Positions 26,793 through 35,694 of a stretch of DNA of 64,000 nucleotides are shown one piece after another (the stretch's first letter is position 1; every line of letters starts with the position of its first letter). Below the pieces are notes generated by a model. The model made no database searches, was not told the DNA's origin, and was given only the letters and a program-made list of their open reading frames with translations. Source of the stretch: an uncultured Candidatus Melainabacteria bacterium (GTDB taxonomy: Bacteria > Cyanobacteriota > Vampirovibrionia > Gastranaerophilales > Gastranaerophilaceae). Position numbers and translations under genes: made by a program. Location: NCBI GenBank assembly GCA_934717855.1, contig CAKUZI010000001.1:124001-188000 (forward strand), read 5' to 3'.

Positions 26793-27533
26793 ATGATAAA
26801 AAACAAAAAATCTGTAGCATTTACGCTTGCAGAGGTGCTGATAACATTGGGTATTATTGGAATTGTGGCTGCGATTACAATGCCAACAGTAATGAATAAT
26901 GTTCGAGAAAAAGAGTATGAAAGTCGCTACAAAAAAGCAACATCAACTTTAACAAACGGGCTAAAACTTATGATGGCGCATGAATCAGTTTTTTCTGTTC
27001 ATGAATTGCAAGATGTTATAGGTAGTTGTATGGATGAAACATGTGCCTCAAAATTATTTCATGACGCATTTAATGTTGTTGAGGATTCAATAACAAGACA
27101 ATCTTTTGCAAGTTCTCTGCCATCCGGATATTCAGCCCAAGCTGGCTACTCAGAAAAAGTTCAATTCCGTTGGGATGATGTTCAATATATCTTTTCTACC
27201 TCAGATGGAGCAGTATACGGATTTATATTTAATTATGATAATGATATTATTCAGATAGTTTCGGATATTAATGGAAATAAAACTCCAAATGCACTAGAAA
27301 AAGATTTATATATGTTTAGATATTTGGGTAATGGTATATTAGAAGATGTTTCTTCTGATTTTGAAGCTTGTTCGTTAGAAAAAATCGGTAATTGCAAGTC
27401 AGAAAGAGCATGTCATGCTATTCGTACTGGTAGGTATTGTTATAGCGCAAGCTGGAATGAAGAAACTCAACATTGTGAAAAAGTAAGAACGTGTCCCGAT
27501 GCTATGGAAGATTTTCCATATCCATCCCACTAA
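26793..27533 (+). CDS. Type IV pilin-like prepilin
   Basis: A 246-residue prepilin. MIKNKKSVA is the leader and FTLAEVLITLGIIGIVAAI the N-terminal helix with Glu at +5; as in the prepilin at 10735, Ala replaces Gly at -1. The head contains several Cys residues (GSCMDETCASK, EACSLEKIGNCKSERACHAIRTGRYCYSA, HCEKVRTC), suggesting multiple disulphides. ATG 26793 has AAGGAG at a good distance; the upstream ATG 26760 would lie at the transcription start. It is a monocistronic island between glycan genes. Confidence 0.9.
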   Translation: MIKNKKSVAFTLAEVLITLGIIGIVAAITMPTVMNNVREKEYESRYKKATSTLTNGLKLMMAHESVFSVHELQDVIGSCMDETCASKLFHDAFNVVEDSITRQSFASSLPSGYSAQAGYSEKVQFRWDDVQYIFSTSDGAVYGFIFNYDNDIIQIVSDINGNKTPNALEKDLYMFRYLGNGILEDVSSDFEACSLEKIGNCKSERACHAIRTGRYCYSASWNEETQHCEKVRTCPDAMEDFPYPSH

Positions 27534-27538
27534 TAAAA

Positions 27539-27691
27539 TTAAACTCTCTTTCTTATTTCCAAAAAAGGTATAAATCCAAATAAGTAGAATTTTTGTGTCG
27601 CTCTGTATTCAATTTTTCTTAAAAATGGAATTCCACAAAGAAGAAAATCTTCTTTATATAAGAGTTGATTTGTGTAATGAAACAACGTATA
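27539..27691 (-). pseudogene. 50-codon in-frame extension after the GT8 stop codon, glycosyltransferase-tail remnant
   Basis: After the TAA stop of the GT8 gene at 27692, the same frame stays open for 50 more codons to the next TAA. The translation includes LLYKEDFLLCGIPFLRK and ends KFYLFGFIPFLEIRKRV, which resembles the FGFIP-type tails at the ends of many glycosyltransferases. The sibling GT8 gene ends at the same point without this tail, so the stretch is best read as the remnant of a tail or of a lost gene. Stop readthrough is less likely. No ATG or ribosome site of its own. Confidence 0.5.
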
Positions 27692-28600
27692 TTAACCTCT
27701 CTTTACGATATATGACTTCAACAATGCTTCATAAAATTTACCTTGGAATAAAAATGTTGGTCTATGGATAATAAACTTAAACAAAGACAAAACTTGATTA
27801 ATATATTTGTACCTAATGCTTTCAAGTTTATTTTTCTTCCAGGGCGTAAGTTGTAAGTATTTAATATAGTAGTTTTTAAAATAACAAAGAGAGATATCTT
27901 TCCAAGGTTTATTTTTGGCAATGTAGTGAATAATGTTTGGCTTGCGTATAAAACAAGATCTGTTCATAAAGTCACTTGTTTGAACATTCCAGGAGTCGTC
28001 AACTACTTTTATATTGCCTTTGCATACTTCATTTATGATTGTTTGATCGCCACATTTTATCGTTTCGAAGTTCTCTTGCGTGTATTTCAAGAACTTTTCT
28101 TCCAAACGCCCTTGACGCATATTATCCAAGTCAATAACAAGAACTCCGGCGTTAACATAAGTTGGGTTGACTTCAACAGTTTTTTTATCAATATCATGAC
28201 TGCCGGCAAAAACTTCTGTTGTTAATGGAATGTTAAACAATTCTGTTAAATCACAATTCACCACCGTATCACAGTCAAGGTAAATTACTCTGTGAATGTT
28301 AGGAAGGAGACTTGCTAGTTTCAAGCGGTAGTAGGTAGCAATTGTAATATATTTATGAGTACAAACTTTTTGGTATTCTTGAAAGTCTTCTTCATTGATT
28401 TTTACGAAATTAATTGAACAATTCTTGATGTTTTTCAAAGATAAAATTTCATTTTGATGTTCTTTAGAAATTCCGCCATCCAAAATATAAAAATAAAGAT
28501 TTGTCGAATCTTCAGAATTACTCAGAATAGAAGTAATAACAACTCCTGCATACTTAGCATAATTGTCATCACAAGCTACACAAATATTGATATTGCTCAT
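27692..28600 (-). CDS. GT8-family glycosyltransferase, second of a pair
   Basis: A 302-residue retaining glycosyltransferase of family 8 (LgtC/GspA type), probably cytoplasmic and peripheral to the membrane, adding a galactose- or glucose-type sugar to a surface glycan. NINICVACDDNYAKYAGVVITSIL is the N-terminal nucleotide-sugar fold, YLDCDTVVNCDL carries the DxD metal motif, YVNAGVLVIDL and GDQTIINEV are family motifs, and HYIAKNKPWK holds the C-terminal His/Lys site. Its ATG overlaps the TGA of the upstream paralogue (ATGA), so the two are translationally coupled. An open extension follows its stop. Confidence 0.92.
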   Translation of the reverse strand: MSNINICVACDDNYAKYAGVVITSILSNSEDSTNLYFYILDGGISKEHQNEILSLKNIKNCSINFVKINEEDFQEYQKVCTHKYITIATYYRLKLASLLPNIHRVIYLDCDTVVNCDLTELFNIPLTTEVFAGSHDIDKKTVEVNPTYVNAGVLVIDLDNMRQGRLEEKFLKYTQENFETIKCGDQTIINEVCKGNIKVVDDSWNVQTSDFMNRSCFIRKPNIIHYIAKNKPWKDISLCYFKNYYIKYLQLTPWKKNKLESIRYKYINQVLSLFKFIIHRPTFLFQGKFYEALLKSYIVKRG

Positions 28601-29514
28601 CTCATTTTTTCTCCCTTAAAAATATATGTTTTAAGCAGTGCTTCATAAAATCTTGGTCTTAACCAAAAAAGAGGTCTGTATTTAATATATTCAATCGCAT
28701 TACTTTTTAATGCTTTAGATAGTTCTTCATCTGTCAATTTCCACGGAGTAAGCTGAAGATATTTAAAATACAGGTTTTTATGAATAGAAAAACAATTCTT
28801 TTTCCAAGGTTTGTTTTTTGCGACAAAATGAATGACTTTTGGGGAGTTGGTATAATTTGAACGATTTGTAAAATTGGAAGATTGAACATTCCAAATAGGA
28901 TTTACGAGTTTAATTTTTTCTTTACAAACTTCATTTATAATTGTCTGATCCCCTGTTTTAATTTCTGCAAAATGTTCTTTAGTCCATTTTAAAAATTTGT
29001 CCTCTATTCCGTCTTTTCGAATTTCTGCAAGATTAAAAATAAGCATACCGGCATTAACGTAAGTAGGATTTTTCTTAACCATTTTTTTATTAATATCTTG
29101 AACACCCGCGACTAAATATCCATCCATATTTGTATTAAATAATTCTGAAAGGCTAGAATTTATAACCATATCACAATCAAAATAAATAATTTTATCAATA
29201 TTTGGTATAAGTGATGCAAGTTTAAGTCTGTAATACGTTGCTATTGTGATGTATTTGTGAGTTTTAATATTTGCATATTCTGAAAAGAGGACTGGATTAA
29301 TATATATAAAATTTAATTCAAAATTTCGTATAGATTTTAATGAAGTAATTTCTCGTTTGTGTTCTTCGGAAATTCCACCATCCAAAATAAATATAGCGAG
29401 TTTGTCGTGAGGAGCAGCATTATTTAAAATTGAAGCAATAACAACTCCAGCATATTTAGCATAATTGTCGTCACACGCTACACAAACATTTATTGTTCCG
29501 TTTTCTTTAAGCAT
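28597..29514 (-). CDS. GT8-family glycosyltransferase, first of a pair
   Basis: Paralogue of the downstream gene, 305 residues, with the same motifs: INVCVACDDNYAKYAGVVIASIL, YFDCDMVINSSL (DxD), YVNAGMLIFNL, TGDQTIINEVC, HFVAKNKPWK. The sequences differ enough to suggest distinct acceptors. ATG 29514 is preferred because AGGGAG lies just upstream; the longer frame to 29559 adds atypical residues. It is first in a two-gene operon under the promoter module at 29596-29633. Confidence 0.92.
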   Translation of the reverse strand: MLKENGTINVCVACDDNYAKYAGVVIASILNNAAPHDKLAIFILDGGISEEHKREITSLKSIRNFELNFIYINPVLFSEYANIKTHKYITIATYYRLKLASLIPNIDKIIYFDCDMVINSSLSELFNTNMDGYLVAGVQDINKKMVKKNPTYVNAGMLIFNLAEIRKDGIEDKFLKWTKEHFAEIKTGDQTIINEVCKEKIKLVNPIWNVQSSNFTNRSNYTNSPKVIHFVAKNKPWKKNCFSIHKNLYFKYLQLTPWKLTDEELSKALKSNAIEYIKYRPLFWLRPRFYEALLKTYIFKGEKMR

Positions 29515-29595
29515 CAAAAGCTCCCTATATCCATCACCCGTAAATACTAAGTAGAACACTTAATATGTACTGCCTTTGATTCCTATTTTACCATA

Positions 29596-29633
29596 AATAC
29601 TAAAGAGATAACATTATTATTAATAAATGTTAT
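29596..29633 (-). promoter_or_regulatory. Promoter-associated element, copy B, upstream of the GT8 pair
   Basis: Matches 33 of 38 positions of the element upstream of galE. The same geometry follows on the minus strand: TTATCT (29606-29611), 15-bp spacer, TAAAAT (29585-29590), about 70 bases before the GT8 ATG. Confidence 0.65.
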
Positions 29634-29950
29634 TGTTAAAAATTTGTAAAAATGTAAATTTATATTCTACAATTTGGCAAATAAAAAAAATTACAAAACT
29701 AAACAAATTAATATAAAAAAGATAAATTTAATTTATTTGTGATAGTATTAAGTTGTGATGGTTTTATCTTACAAATTCAACTAGAGAAGCACTGTGTTGA
29801 AGTTAAAACTTTCATAAGTCAAGAAGCAATATAAATGAGAGTATTTCTAAGATTTAGAAAATCTTTCTACAGTTTTGTTCTGTTAAGAAGGATTTGCCCT
29901 TAGAGTTTATATTTTGCAATTGGTAGTAGGAAAAATTATGAGGGTATCAT
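29634..29950. other. AT-rich leader region of the plus-strand glycan operon
   Basis: 317 bases with no convincing gene. It holds a small hairpin (AAGATT/AATCTT near 29850) and a 22-codon open frame from ATG 29834 without a ribosome site. The operon promoter probably lies here, but I cannot pick one with confidence. Confidence 0.5.
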
Positions 29951-31807
29951 ATGGGTGAACTTACCAATTTTATAAACGGTATAGCGGATAAGTACAAAAA
30001 TTGTTGGTGTGATGAGCTTATTCAACCTGAGGTTTCTATTGTAGTTCCTGCGTATAATGCAGAGTTATTTATTGAAAAATGTTTATCGTCAATTTTAATG
30101 CAGACATTTAAAAATTACGAAGTTATTATTGTAGATGATGGTTCAAATGACTTAACTCCAGAAATAGCAAATGTGTTTCAACATTGTGATAAGCGATTTA
30201 AGCTAATATCTCAAAAAAATGGAGGAGTTTCTTCTGCAAGAAATGTTGGAGTTGAACAAGCTAATGGAGAATTTATTACATTTATAGATTCTGATGACTG
30301 GGTTGATGAAAATTATATTGGAAGTCTTTATAATGCAATAAAGAAAAATAATTGTGATATTGCAATTTCTAACATGATTAGACAACGAAAATTTTTTCAA
30401 AAGTTCAGGTTTAATTTTAATGAGGAGAAAAAATATTCTTCGTTAAAAGATAAGATTGAAATAGCTCGTATCCCTGCTTGTTGTTACGCTTGCGGAAAGT
30501 TGTTCAAATCCAATTTAGTTAAATCTTTAAAGTTCAAAGAAGGGGTATATTTTGAGGATGTGATTTGGACTCCTCAAATATTGGAGCTTGCTAATGGCTT
30601 GGTTACGGTTCCAAATACTGTATATTGGTATAGAGTAAATCAAAATTCAATTGTAAAAAAGTCAAGTAAAAAGAAACAATTTGATGTATATAAAGCAAAG
30701 AAATTTTTGATTGAATTTTTGGCTTCTAAAGGAATTGAATTCCCTAAAAAGACAAGAACGTTAACTAAAAATTTGATATCTTTTATGGGGATTCCTTTGC
30801 TAAAAATAAAAGAATGTGATAATACGTTAATAACTTTGTTTTTTGGTTTAATTCCTATATCCAAGAATGAAGCTTCTAAAAATTTAAAATATAAAAATGT
30901 TAAAAAGTTTCTATTTTTTAGAGATTTAGATAATCATTATTATGTTGAATTGTTTAAATTGTTGAAAATTTCTGTAAAAAATAAAAATGGTTTTAAAAAT
31001 TATTCAGAAGCTAAAGAATATGGGGTTGAAAAGCAATCAAGAGAGCAAAAACTCATTGTGTCACTAACAAGTTTTCCTGAAAGAATGCAAACAATCCATG
31101 TCACAATTAATACTCTTTTAAATCAAACAATCAAACCAGATAAACTAATTTTATGGTTAGCCGAAGAGCAGTTCATAAATAGAGAACAAGACTTGCCGAA
31201 AGAGTTGTTAATGTTAAAAGATTTTGGTTTGGAAATTAAATGGTGTGAAGATTTAAAATCATATAAAAAATTAATTCCTGCTTTAAAAGAGTTCCCAAAT
31301 GATGTTATTGTGACAGCAGATGATGATTTGTATTACCCTAAAGATTGGTTAGAAAGTTTATATAACGCATATTTAGACAATCCAAAATATGTTTATACAA
31401 GAAGAGCTTGTGGAATTAATCTTAAGGATAATTTAATTTTAGTTTCTCCTCATTATGCGAACAAAAACTATAAGCCAACATATTTAAATCAATTGATGGG
31501 AGGAGCAGGAACGTTGTACCCGCCAAATGCCTTATATAAAGATGTTTTTAATGTAGAGTTGGTAAAAAATCTGGTTCCTACACATGATGATATTTATTTT
31601 TGGATAATGGCAGTGCTTAACGGGACAAAAATTCGACTAGTAAAGTGTAAAGATCCTAGTATTTATAATGTTGTTGGGTCTCAAAATGTGGCTTTATGTA
31701 AACAAAATAGAACTAAAGAGACGGGAATGAGTGCGCAAGAAGCTTTTTCGAGAATTCTGAAATATTATCCAGAAGCACGAAATTTGTTGGAAAGGGAAAG
31801 TTTATGA
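29951..31807 (+). CDS. Two-domain glycosyltransferase (GT2 plus second GT-A-like domain)
   Basis: A 618-residue protein. Residues 27-250 form a GT2 domain: VSIVVPAYNAE, IIVDDGSND, NGGVSSARNVG and FIDSDDW (DxD). After a linker containing FFGLIPISKN, residues about 370-610 form a second GT-A-like domain: LIVSLTSFPERMQTI, IVTADDDLYYPKDWL and THDDIYFWIMAVL. This kind of domain occurs in capsule-type transferases. The middle FGLIPI stretch resembles the C-terminal tail of stand-alone glycosyltransferases, as if two genes had fused. GAGGG precedes the ATG. It is the first gene of the glycan operon; its stop overlaps the next ATG. Confidence 0.88.
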   Translation: MGELTNFINGIADKYKNCWCDELIQPEVSIVVPAYNAELFIEKCLSSILMQTFKNYEVIIVDDGSNDLTPEIANVFQHCDKRFKLISQKNGGVSSARNVGVEQANGEFITFIDSDDWVDENYIGSLYNAIKKNNCDIAISNMIRQRKFFQKFRFNFNEEKKYSSLKDKIEIARIPACCYACGKLFKSNLVKSLKFKEGVYFEDVIWTPQILELANGLVTVPNTVYWYRVNQNSIVKKSSKKKQFDVYKAKKFLIEFLASKGIEFPKKTRTLTKNLISFMGIPLLKIKECDNTLITLFFGLIPISKNEASKNLKYKNVKKFLFFRDLDNHYYVELFKLLKISVKNKNGFKNYSEAKEYGVEKQSREQKLIVSLTSFPERMQTIHVTINTLLNQTIKPDKLILWLAEEQFINREQDLPKELLMLKDFGLEIKWCEDLKSYKKLIPALKEFPNDVIVTADDDLYYPKDWLESLYNAYLDNPKYVYTRRACGINLKDNLILVSPHYANKNYKPTYLNQLMGGAGTLYPPNALYKDVFNVELVKNLVPTHDDIYFWIMAVLNGTKIRLVKCKDPSIYNVVGSQNVALCKQNRTKETGMSAQEAFSRILKYYPEARNLLERESL

Positions 31808-32550
31808 AGAAACTTAGCGTTATTATTCCTACATTACAAAAAAATATTGAATTGTTAAATAATTTGGTTTGTACTTTAGACAAGGATGTTTCTGTTAGTG
31901 AAATTATATTGATTGACAATTCCTGTAAAGGATATAATTACGGCAGTGATAAGCTGAAAGTAATTGTTCCCAATGAAAATCTTTTTGTAAATCCAAGTTG
32001 GAACTTGGGAGTAAATAAAGCAAAGGAAGATATTGTTGCATTGTTTAATGATGATATAACAATTCCTTTTGATTTCTGTAAAAAAGTTGTTGAAAAAATG
32101 ACTGATAATATGGGAATAGTTGGGTTTCATCGAGATTATATTGAAAATATTCAAAAAAATATGTCAGCACCAGAATTAGCGAAATTTTCTTTAGAAGAAG
32201 CGGATGGACGATGTGGATATTTTGGAGTTGTTATGTTTTTCAATAAGTCTTCATATGTTCAAATCCCCGAAGATATTAAAGTTTTTTGGGGAGATGATTG
32301 GTTGTTTGTTCAAAACAAAAGGCGACATCGAAAGAATTATTTTATTTTTGGCCAAAAGATATATCATTACGGCAGTTTGTCCTCTGCTGATAAATCAATA
32401 AATCCGTATGCCGAAAAAGATAGTAAATTGTATCGCAAATATACAAAAAGATGGTGGGAATATGTTTTTAATATCGAACCTGTTTTTCGAGGATTTCGAA
32501 TAACTGTTTTGGGAATTGAGTTATTACACCATTATGATAAAAAACATTAA
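31804..32550 (+). CDS. GT2-like glycosyltransferase
   Basis: A 248-residue GT-A protein. KLSVIIPTLQKN and EIILIDNSCKGYNY at the start, NLFVNPSWNLGVNKAKEDIVALFNDDI (DD metal site) and VFWGDDWLFVQNKRR fit family GT2, though a canonical DxD is replaced by NDD. The end RITVLGIELLHHYDKKH resembles the transferase tails seen elsewhere in this region. Start and previous stop overlap as ATGA, so it is coupled. The sugar and acceptor are unknown. Confidence 0.82.
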   Translation: MKKLSVIIPTLQKNIELLNNLVCTLDKDVSVSEIILIDNSCKGYNYGSDKLKVIVPNENLFVNPSWNLGVNKAKEDIVALFNDDITIPFDFCKKVVEKMTDNMGIVGFHRDYIENIQKNMSAPELAKFSLEEADGRCGYFGVVMFFNKSSYVQIPEDIKVFWGDDWLFVQNKRRHRKNYFIFGQKIYHYGSLSSADKSINPYAEKDSKLYRKYTKRWWEYVFNIEPVFRGFRITVLGIELLHHYDKKH

Positions 32551-32561
32551 GGAGCTTTATT

Positions 32562-33698
32562 TTGATAAATTTTAATGTACCTACGCATAACGATGAAACA
32601 ATTGTGAATATACTAGATGTATTTAAGTCAAAACATGCATCTGGAGATGGAAAGTATACAAAATATGTTAATAAGTGGATTGAAGATCATTTTCAGTGTG
32701 AAAAGGCCTTGTTAGTTCATTCTGGCACTGCGGCATTGGAACTAAGTGCTATTCTTGCAGATATAGGTCCGAATGATGAAATTATTATGCCATCATATAC
32801 GTTTGTTTCTACTGCAAATGCATTTTTGCTTCGGGGGGGGGGCAAACCTGTATTTGTTGATATTCGTCCGGATACGCTTAATATTGATGAAAACTTGATA
32901 GAAAATGCAATTACACCCAAGACAAAAGCAATTGTTCCAGTACATTATGCAGGTGTTGGGTGTGAAATGGATACTATTTTACAAATCGCAAAAAAATACA
33001 ATCTTTTAGTAATTGAGGACGCTGCGCAAGCATTTGGAGCAAAATATAAAGGCAAACAACTCGGAACAATTGGTGACATGGGGTGTTTTAGCTTCCATGA
33101 AACTAAAAATGTTATGTCTGGGGAGGGTGGAGCTTTTGTTACAAATAATCTTGAGTTTGCAGAGCGAGCTGAAATTATAAGAGAAAAAGGAACTAATAGA
33201 AGTAAGTTCTTTAGGGGGCAAGTTGACAAATATACTTGGGTGGATGTTGGTTCAAGTTTTTTACCAAGCGATATTATTGCCGCTTATTTGTATTCAATTT
33301 TAAATATTTCAGATGATATTCAAGAAAAAAGATTAAAAATTTGGAATAAATATAATGAAGCATTTGCCGAATTTGAAAACCAAGGAAAAATTAGGCGTCC
33401 TATTATACCAAGAGAATGTACAAATAATGCTCATATGTTTTATTTATTATTTAATGACTTAAAAACAAGAACAGAGTTTATAAAATATTTGAAAGACAAT
33501 GATATATTGTCAGTATTTCATTATATTCCTTTGCATTCAGCGCCTGCCGGAATTAAATTTGGAAGATATGTTGGAGATATGGCGGTAACAAATAAGGTTT
33601 CAGATACATTAGTTAGGTTGCCGATGTTTTATGATATGACTGACAAACAATTAGATAAAGTAATTGGTGTGGCAACGAAGTTTTTGGAAAGGTTGTAA
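32562..33698 (+). CDS. WecE/RffA-like sugar aminotransferase with an internal G10 tract
   Basis: PLP-dependent DegT/DnrJ/EryC1-family enzyme of 378 residues, closest in wording to dTDP-4-amino-4,6-dideoxygalactose transaminase. HSGTAALELSA, MPSYTFVSTANAF, VFVDIRPDTLNIDE, VIEDAAQAFGA, FSFHETKN (PLP Lys), REKGTNRS and VDKYTWVDVGSS are WecE-specific. It would make a 4-amino-sugar nucleotide for the neighbouring transferases. The start is TTG at 32562 with AAGGAG 8 bases upstream, and MINFN fits the family N-terminus. Codons for RGGG (about residues 91-94) are a run of ten G, giving one more Gly than I expect here. A slip of one base would truncate the protein near residue 100-110. Confidence 0.93.
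   Translation: MINFNVPTHNDETIVNILDVFKSKHASGDGKYTKYVNKWIEDHFQCEKALLVHSGTAALELSAILADIGPNDEIIMPSYTFVSTANAFLLRGGGKPVFVDIRPDTLNIDENLIENAITPKTKAIVPVHYAGVGCEMDTILQIAKKYNLLVIEDAAQAFGAKYKGKQLGTIGDMGCFSFHETKNVMSGEGGAFVTNNLEFAERAEIIREKGTNRSKFFRGQVDKYTWVDVGSSFLPSDIIAAYLYSILNISDDIQEKRLKIWNKYNEAFAEFENQGKIRRPIIPRECTNNAHMFYLLFNDLKTRTEFIKYLKDNDILSVFHYIPLHSAPAGIKFGRYVGDMAVTNKVSDTLVRLPMFYDMTDKQLDKVIGVATKFLERL
32833..32842 (+). repeat. Homopolymeric G10 tract inside the aminotransferase gene
   Basis: Ten consecutive G in a strongly AT-rich region, coding for part of RGGG. With nine G the frame meets TGA after about 18 codons; with eleven it meets TGA after about 6. This is a typical slipped-strand contingency structure. 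Confidence 0.8.
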
Positions 33699-34996
33699 TG
33701 ATGAATCTATTCAATGTTTTAAAATACAGTAATATAAAAAAGAAATGCAAGTATAAAACAAAAATTTGTGAATTTGATTTATCAGATATCGACAAGGAAA
33801 TTTCAGGATTTGCACAGAAAATTTATGATAAAAATAAATCTAAATTTTTAGAATTTCAAAAAAATTCTTCAATTGTAGGTTTTTGGGGCTCAAGATTATA
33901 TGATGTTGGGGGACATACTCTTTGCCTAGTTAATCTCGCAGAATCGTTGTTTGAAGGAGAAAAACTGCCTTTGTTTATATCCAAATATAGTAAAACTATA
34001 AAAAATGCCCCTTTAACTATTGAAAAATTAAACAAATGTTGTGAGATTTTTGGAGTTGAATATAGTGGTTTTAATTTTGAAAGAAAGCTCATTGAAGGCT
34101 ATAATAAGATAATTGAAAACTGTCCTAAAGTCTTTATTTTATATATTGCGCAGAATGATATTTATTCAACTGCATTAATATATTTATTAAAGGAAACAAC
34201 TGATATAAAATTTATCTTTGTTGATCATGCTAGTCATTATCCAAATTTGGGAATGACATTGTCTGATGTTATTATTGAAGAATTGGATACAACTGTTAAA
34301 ACATTATTAGAAAAACGACATATTACAACAATTCCTTATCGAAAATGTGGATTACAATCAAAGAAAAAAGAAGAAATTAAATATTATTCAATTGAAGAAA
34401 AGCAGGCAAAACGAGCAGAACTTGATATCCCCAAAGACGCATTGTTAAGTGTATCTGGAGGTTCTTCTTACAAGTATTTTGAAAATAATAAATCTGAGCA
34501 TTATGAAATGATAAAAAGATTATTAGAAAAAGTTCCCAATTTATATCATTTAGCAATAACCAATTTATCAAAAGAACAAAAACAAATAATAGATAAAATA
34601 TTTGAAAAAAGTGGAGTTCAAAATCGGTTATTATTTCATCCTCTTACTCCGCAATATGATATTTTATTTCAATGTGCAGATTTATTTATAGATAGCTTTC
34701 CAATGTCTAGTGCAATGACACAAATTGATTTAATGGCAATGAAAGTGCCAACTGTTGTTAAAATCAATACAGAAAAGCCAGAACTAACATTTCATGAATA
34801 TATGCCAAATGATTATCCATATATGTATGAAAAAGTTGAGGATATGGAAAAAGGAATAATAAATTTGTTGAATAGTCCTAATTTAAGAAGTCAACTTGTC
34901 GATAGTAATTATACTTATTGGTTAAAAAATAATGAAAATTATGTGGTTAAAGAAAAGTATATAAAAGTAATGGAGGATTTAATTAGTGGCAAATAA
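33698..34996 (+). CDS. GT-B-fold glycosyltransferase-like protein
   Basis: A 432-residue protein. The C-terminal half reads like the donor-binding domain of GT4/GT41-type enzymes: LLSVSGGSSYKYFENN, NLYHLAITN, NRLLFHPLTPQYDILFQCADLFIDSFPMSSAMTQIDLMAMKVPTVVK. That is a spaced run of small/hydroxyl residues, then acidic and loop residues, as in GT-B UDP-sugar sites. FWGSRLYDVGGHT may form the acceptor loop. The ATG overlaps the previous TAA (TAATG). Exact family uncertain; donor unknown. Visibly AT-rich codon usage. Confidence 0.75.
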   Translation: MMNLFNVLKYSNIKKKCKYKTKICEFDLSDIDKEISGFAQKIYDKNKSKFLEFQKNSSIVGFWGSRLYDVGGHTLCLVNLAESLFEGEKLPLFISKYSKTIKNAPLTIEKLNKCCEIFGVEYSGFNFERKLIEGYNKIIENCPKVFILYIAQNDIYSTALIYLLKETTDIKFIFVDHASHYPNLGMTLSDVIIEELDTTVKTLLEKRHITTIPYRKCGLQSKKKEEIKYYSIEEKQAKRAELDIPKDALLSVSGGSSYKYFENNKSEHYEMIKRLLEKVPNLYHLAITNLSKEQKQIIDKIFEKSGVQNRLLFHPLTPQYDILFQCADLFIDSFPMSSAMTQIDLMAMKVPTVVKINTEKPELTFHEYMPNDYPYMYEKVEDMEKGIINLLNSPNLRSQLVDSNYTYWLKNNENYVVKEKYIKVMEDLISGK

Positions 34997-35693
34997 AAGA
35001 ATAGCAATATTACAATCTAATTATATTCCATGGAGAGGATATTTTGATATTATCAATTCTGTTGATGAGTTTATTTTTTATGATGAAATGCAATATACAA
35101 AAAACGATTGGCGGAATCGTAATAAAATTAAAACAACAAATGGCTTAATTTGGCTAACAATTCCATGTGAGACAAAAGGGGCAATTACAAATTTTCAAAG
35201 AATATGTGATACCAAAATAACAGACAAAAGATGGAGTAAAAAGCATTGGAATAGCATTATTTGTGCATATTCAAAAGCTCCTTTTTTCAAAGAATATAAA
35301 AATCTTTTTGAAGATTTGTATAAGGACTGTGAGAAAGAGGATTATCTTTGTAAAGTAAACTATAAATTTATATATGCGATAAATGAATTGTTGGGAATCA
35401 AGACAAAACTCTCTTTTTCCCAAGATTATGGTTTAGTAGAAGGAAAAACAGAAAGATTAATTGATCTAGTTCAAAAAGCTGGAGGTGATGAATATTTGTC
35501 AGGGCCTTCTGCTAAAGAATATATTGAAGAAAAACAATTCAAGGATGCCAATATAAAGCTTTCTTGGATGGATTATCGAGGAGCAAAGGAGTATACACAA
35601 CTTTATCCTCCGTTTATAGCGGAAGTCTCGATTGTTGATTTGCTCTTTAATACAGGGAAAAATGCAAAGAATTATTTAATAGGTAGTAAATAA
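34986..35693 (+). CDS. WbqC-like family protein
   Basis: A 235-residue protein of the WbqC-like family (PF08889), found in O-antigen and glycan clusters with undefined chemistry. RIAILQSNYIPWRGYFDIINSVDEFIFYDEMQYTKNDWRNRNKIK is the family N-terminus (quoted in part: SNYIPWRGYF, DEMQYTKNDWRNRN); also FKEYKNLFEDLY, LSFSQDYG and YLSGPSAKEYI. The start is GTG at 34986 with GGAGG 9 bases upstream, overlapping the previous gene by 11 bases. Confidence 0.88.
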   Translation: MANKRIAILQSNYIPWRGYFDIINSVDEFIFYDEMQYTKNDWRNRNKIKTTNGLIWLTIPCETKGAITNFQRICDTKITDKRWSKKHWNSIICAYSKAPFFKEYKNLFEDLYKDCEKEDYLCKVNYKFIYAINELLGIKTKLSFSQDYGLVEGKTERLIDLVQKAGGDEYLSGPSAKEYIEEKQFKDANIKLSWMDYRGAKEYTQLYPPFIAEVSIVDLLFNTGKNAKNYLIGSK

Positions 35694-35694
35694 A

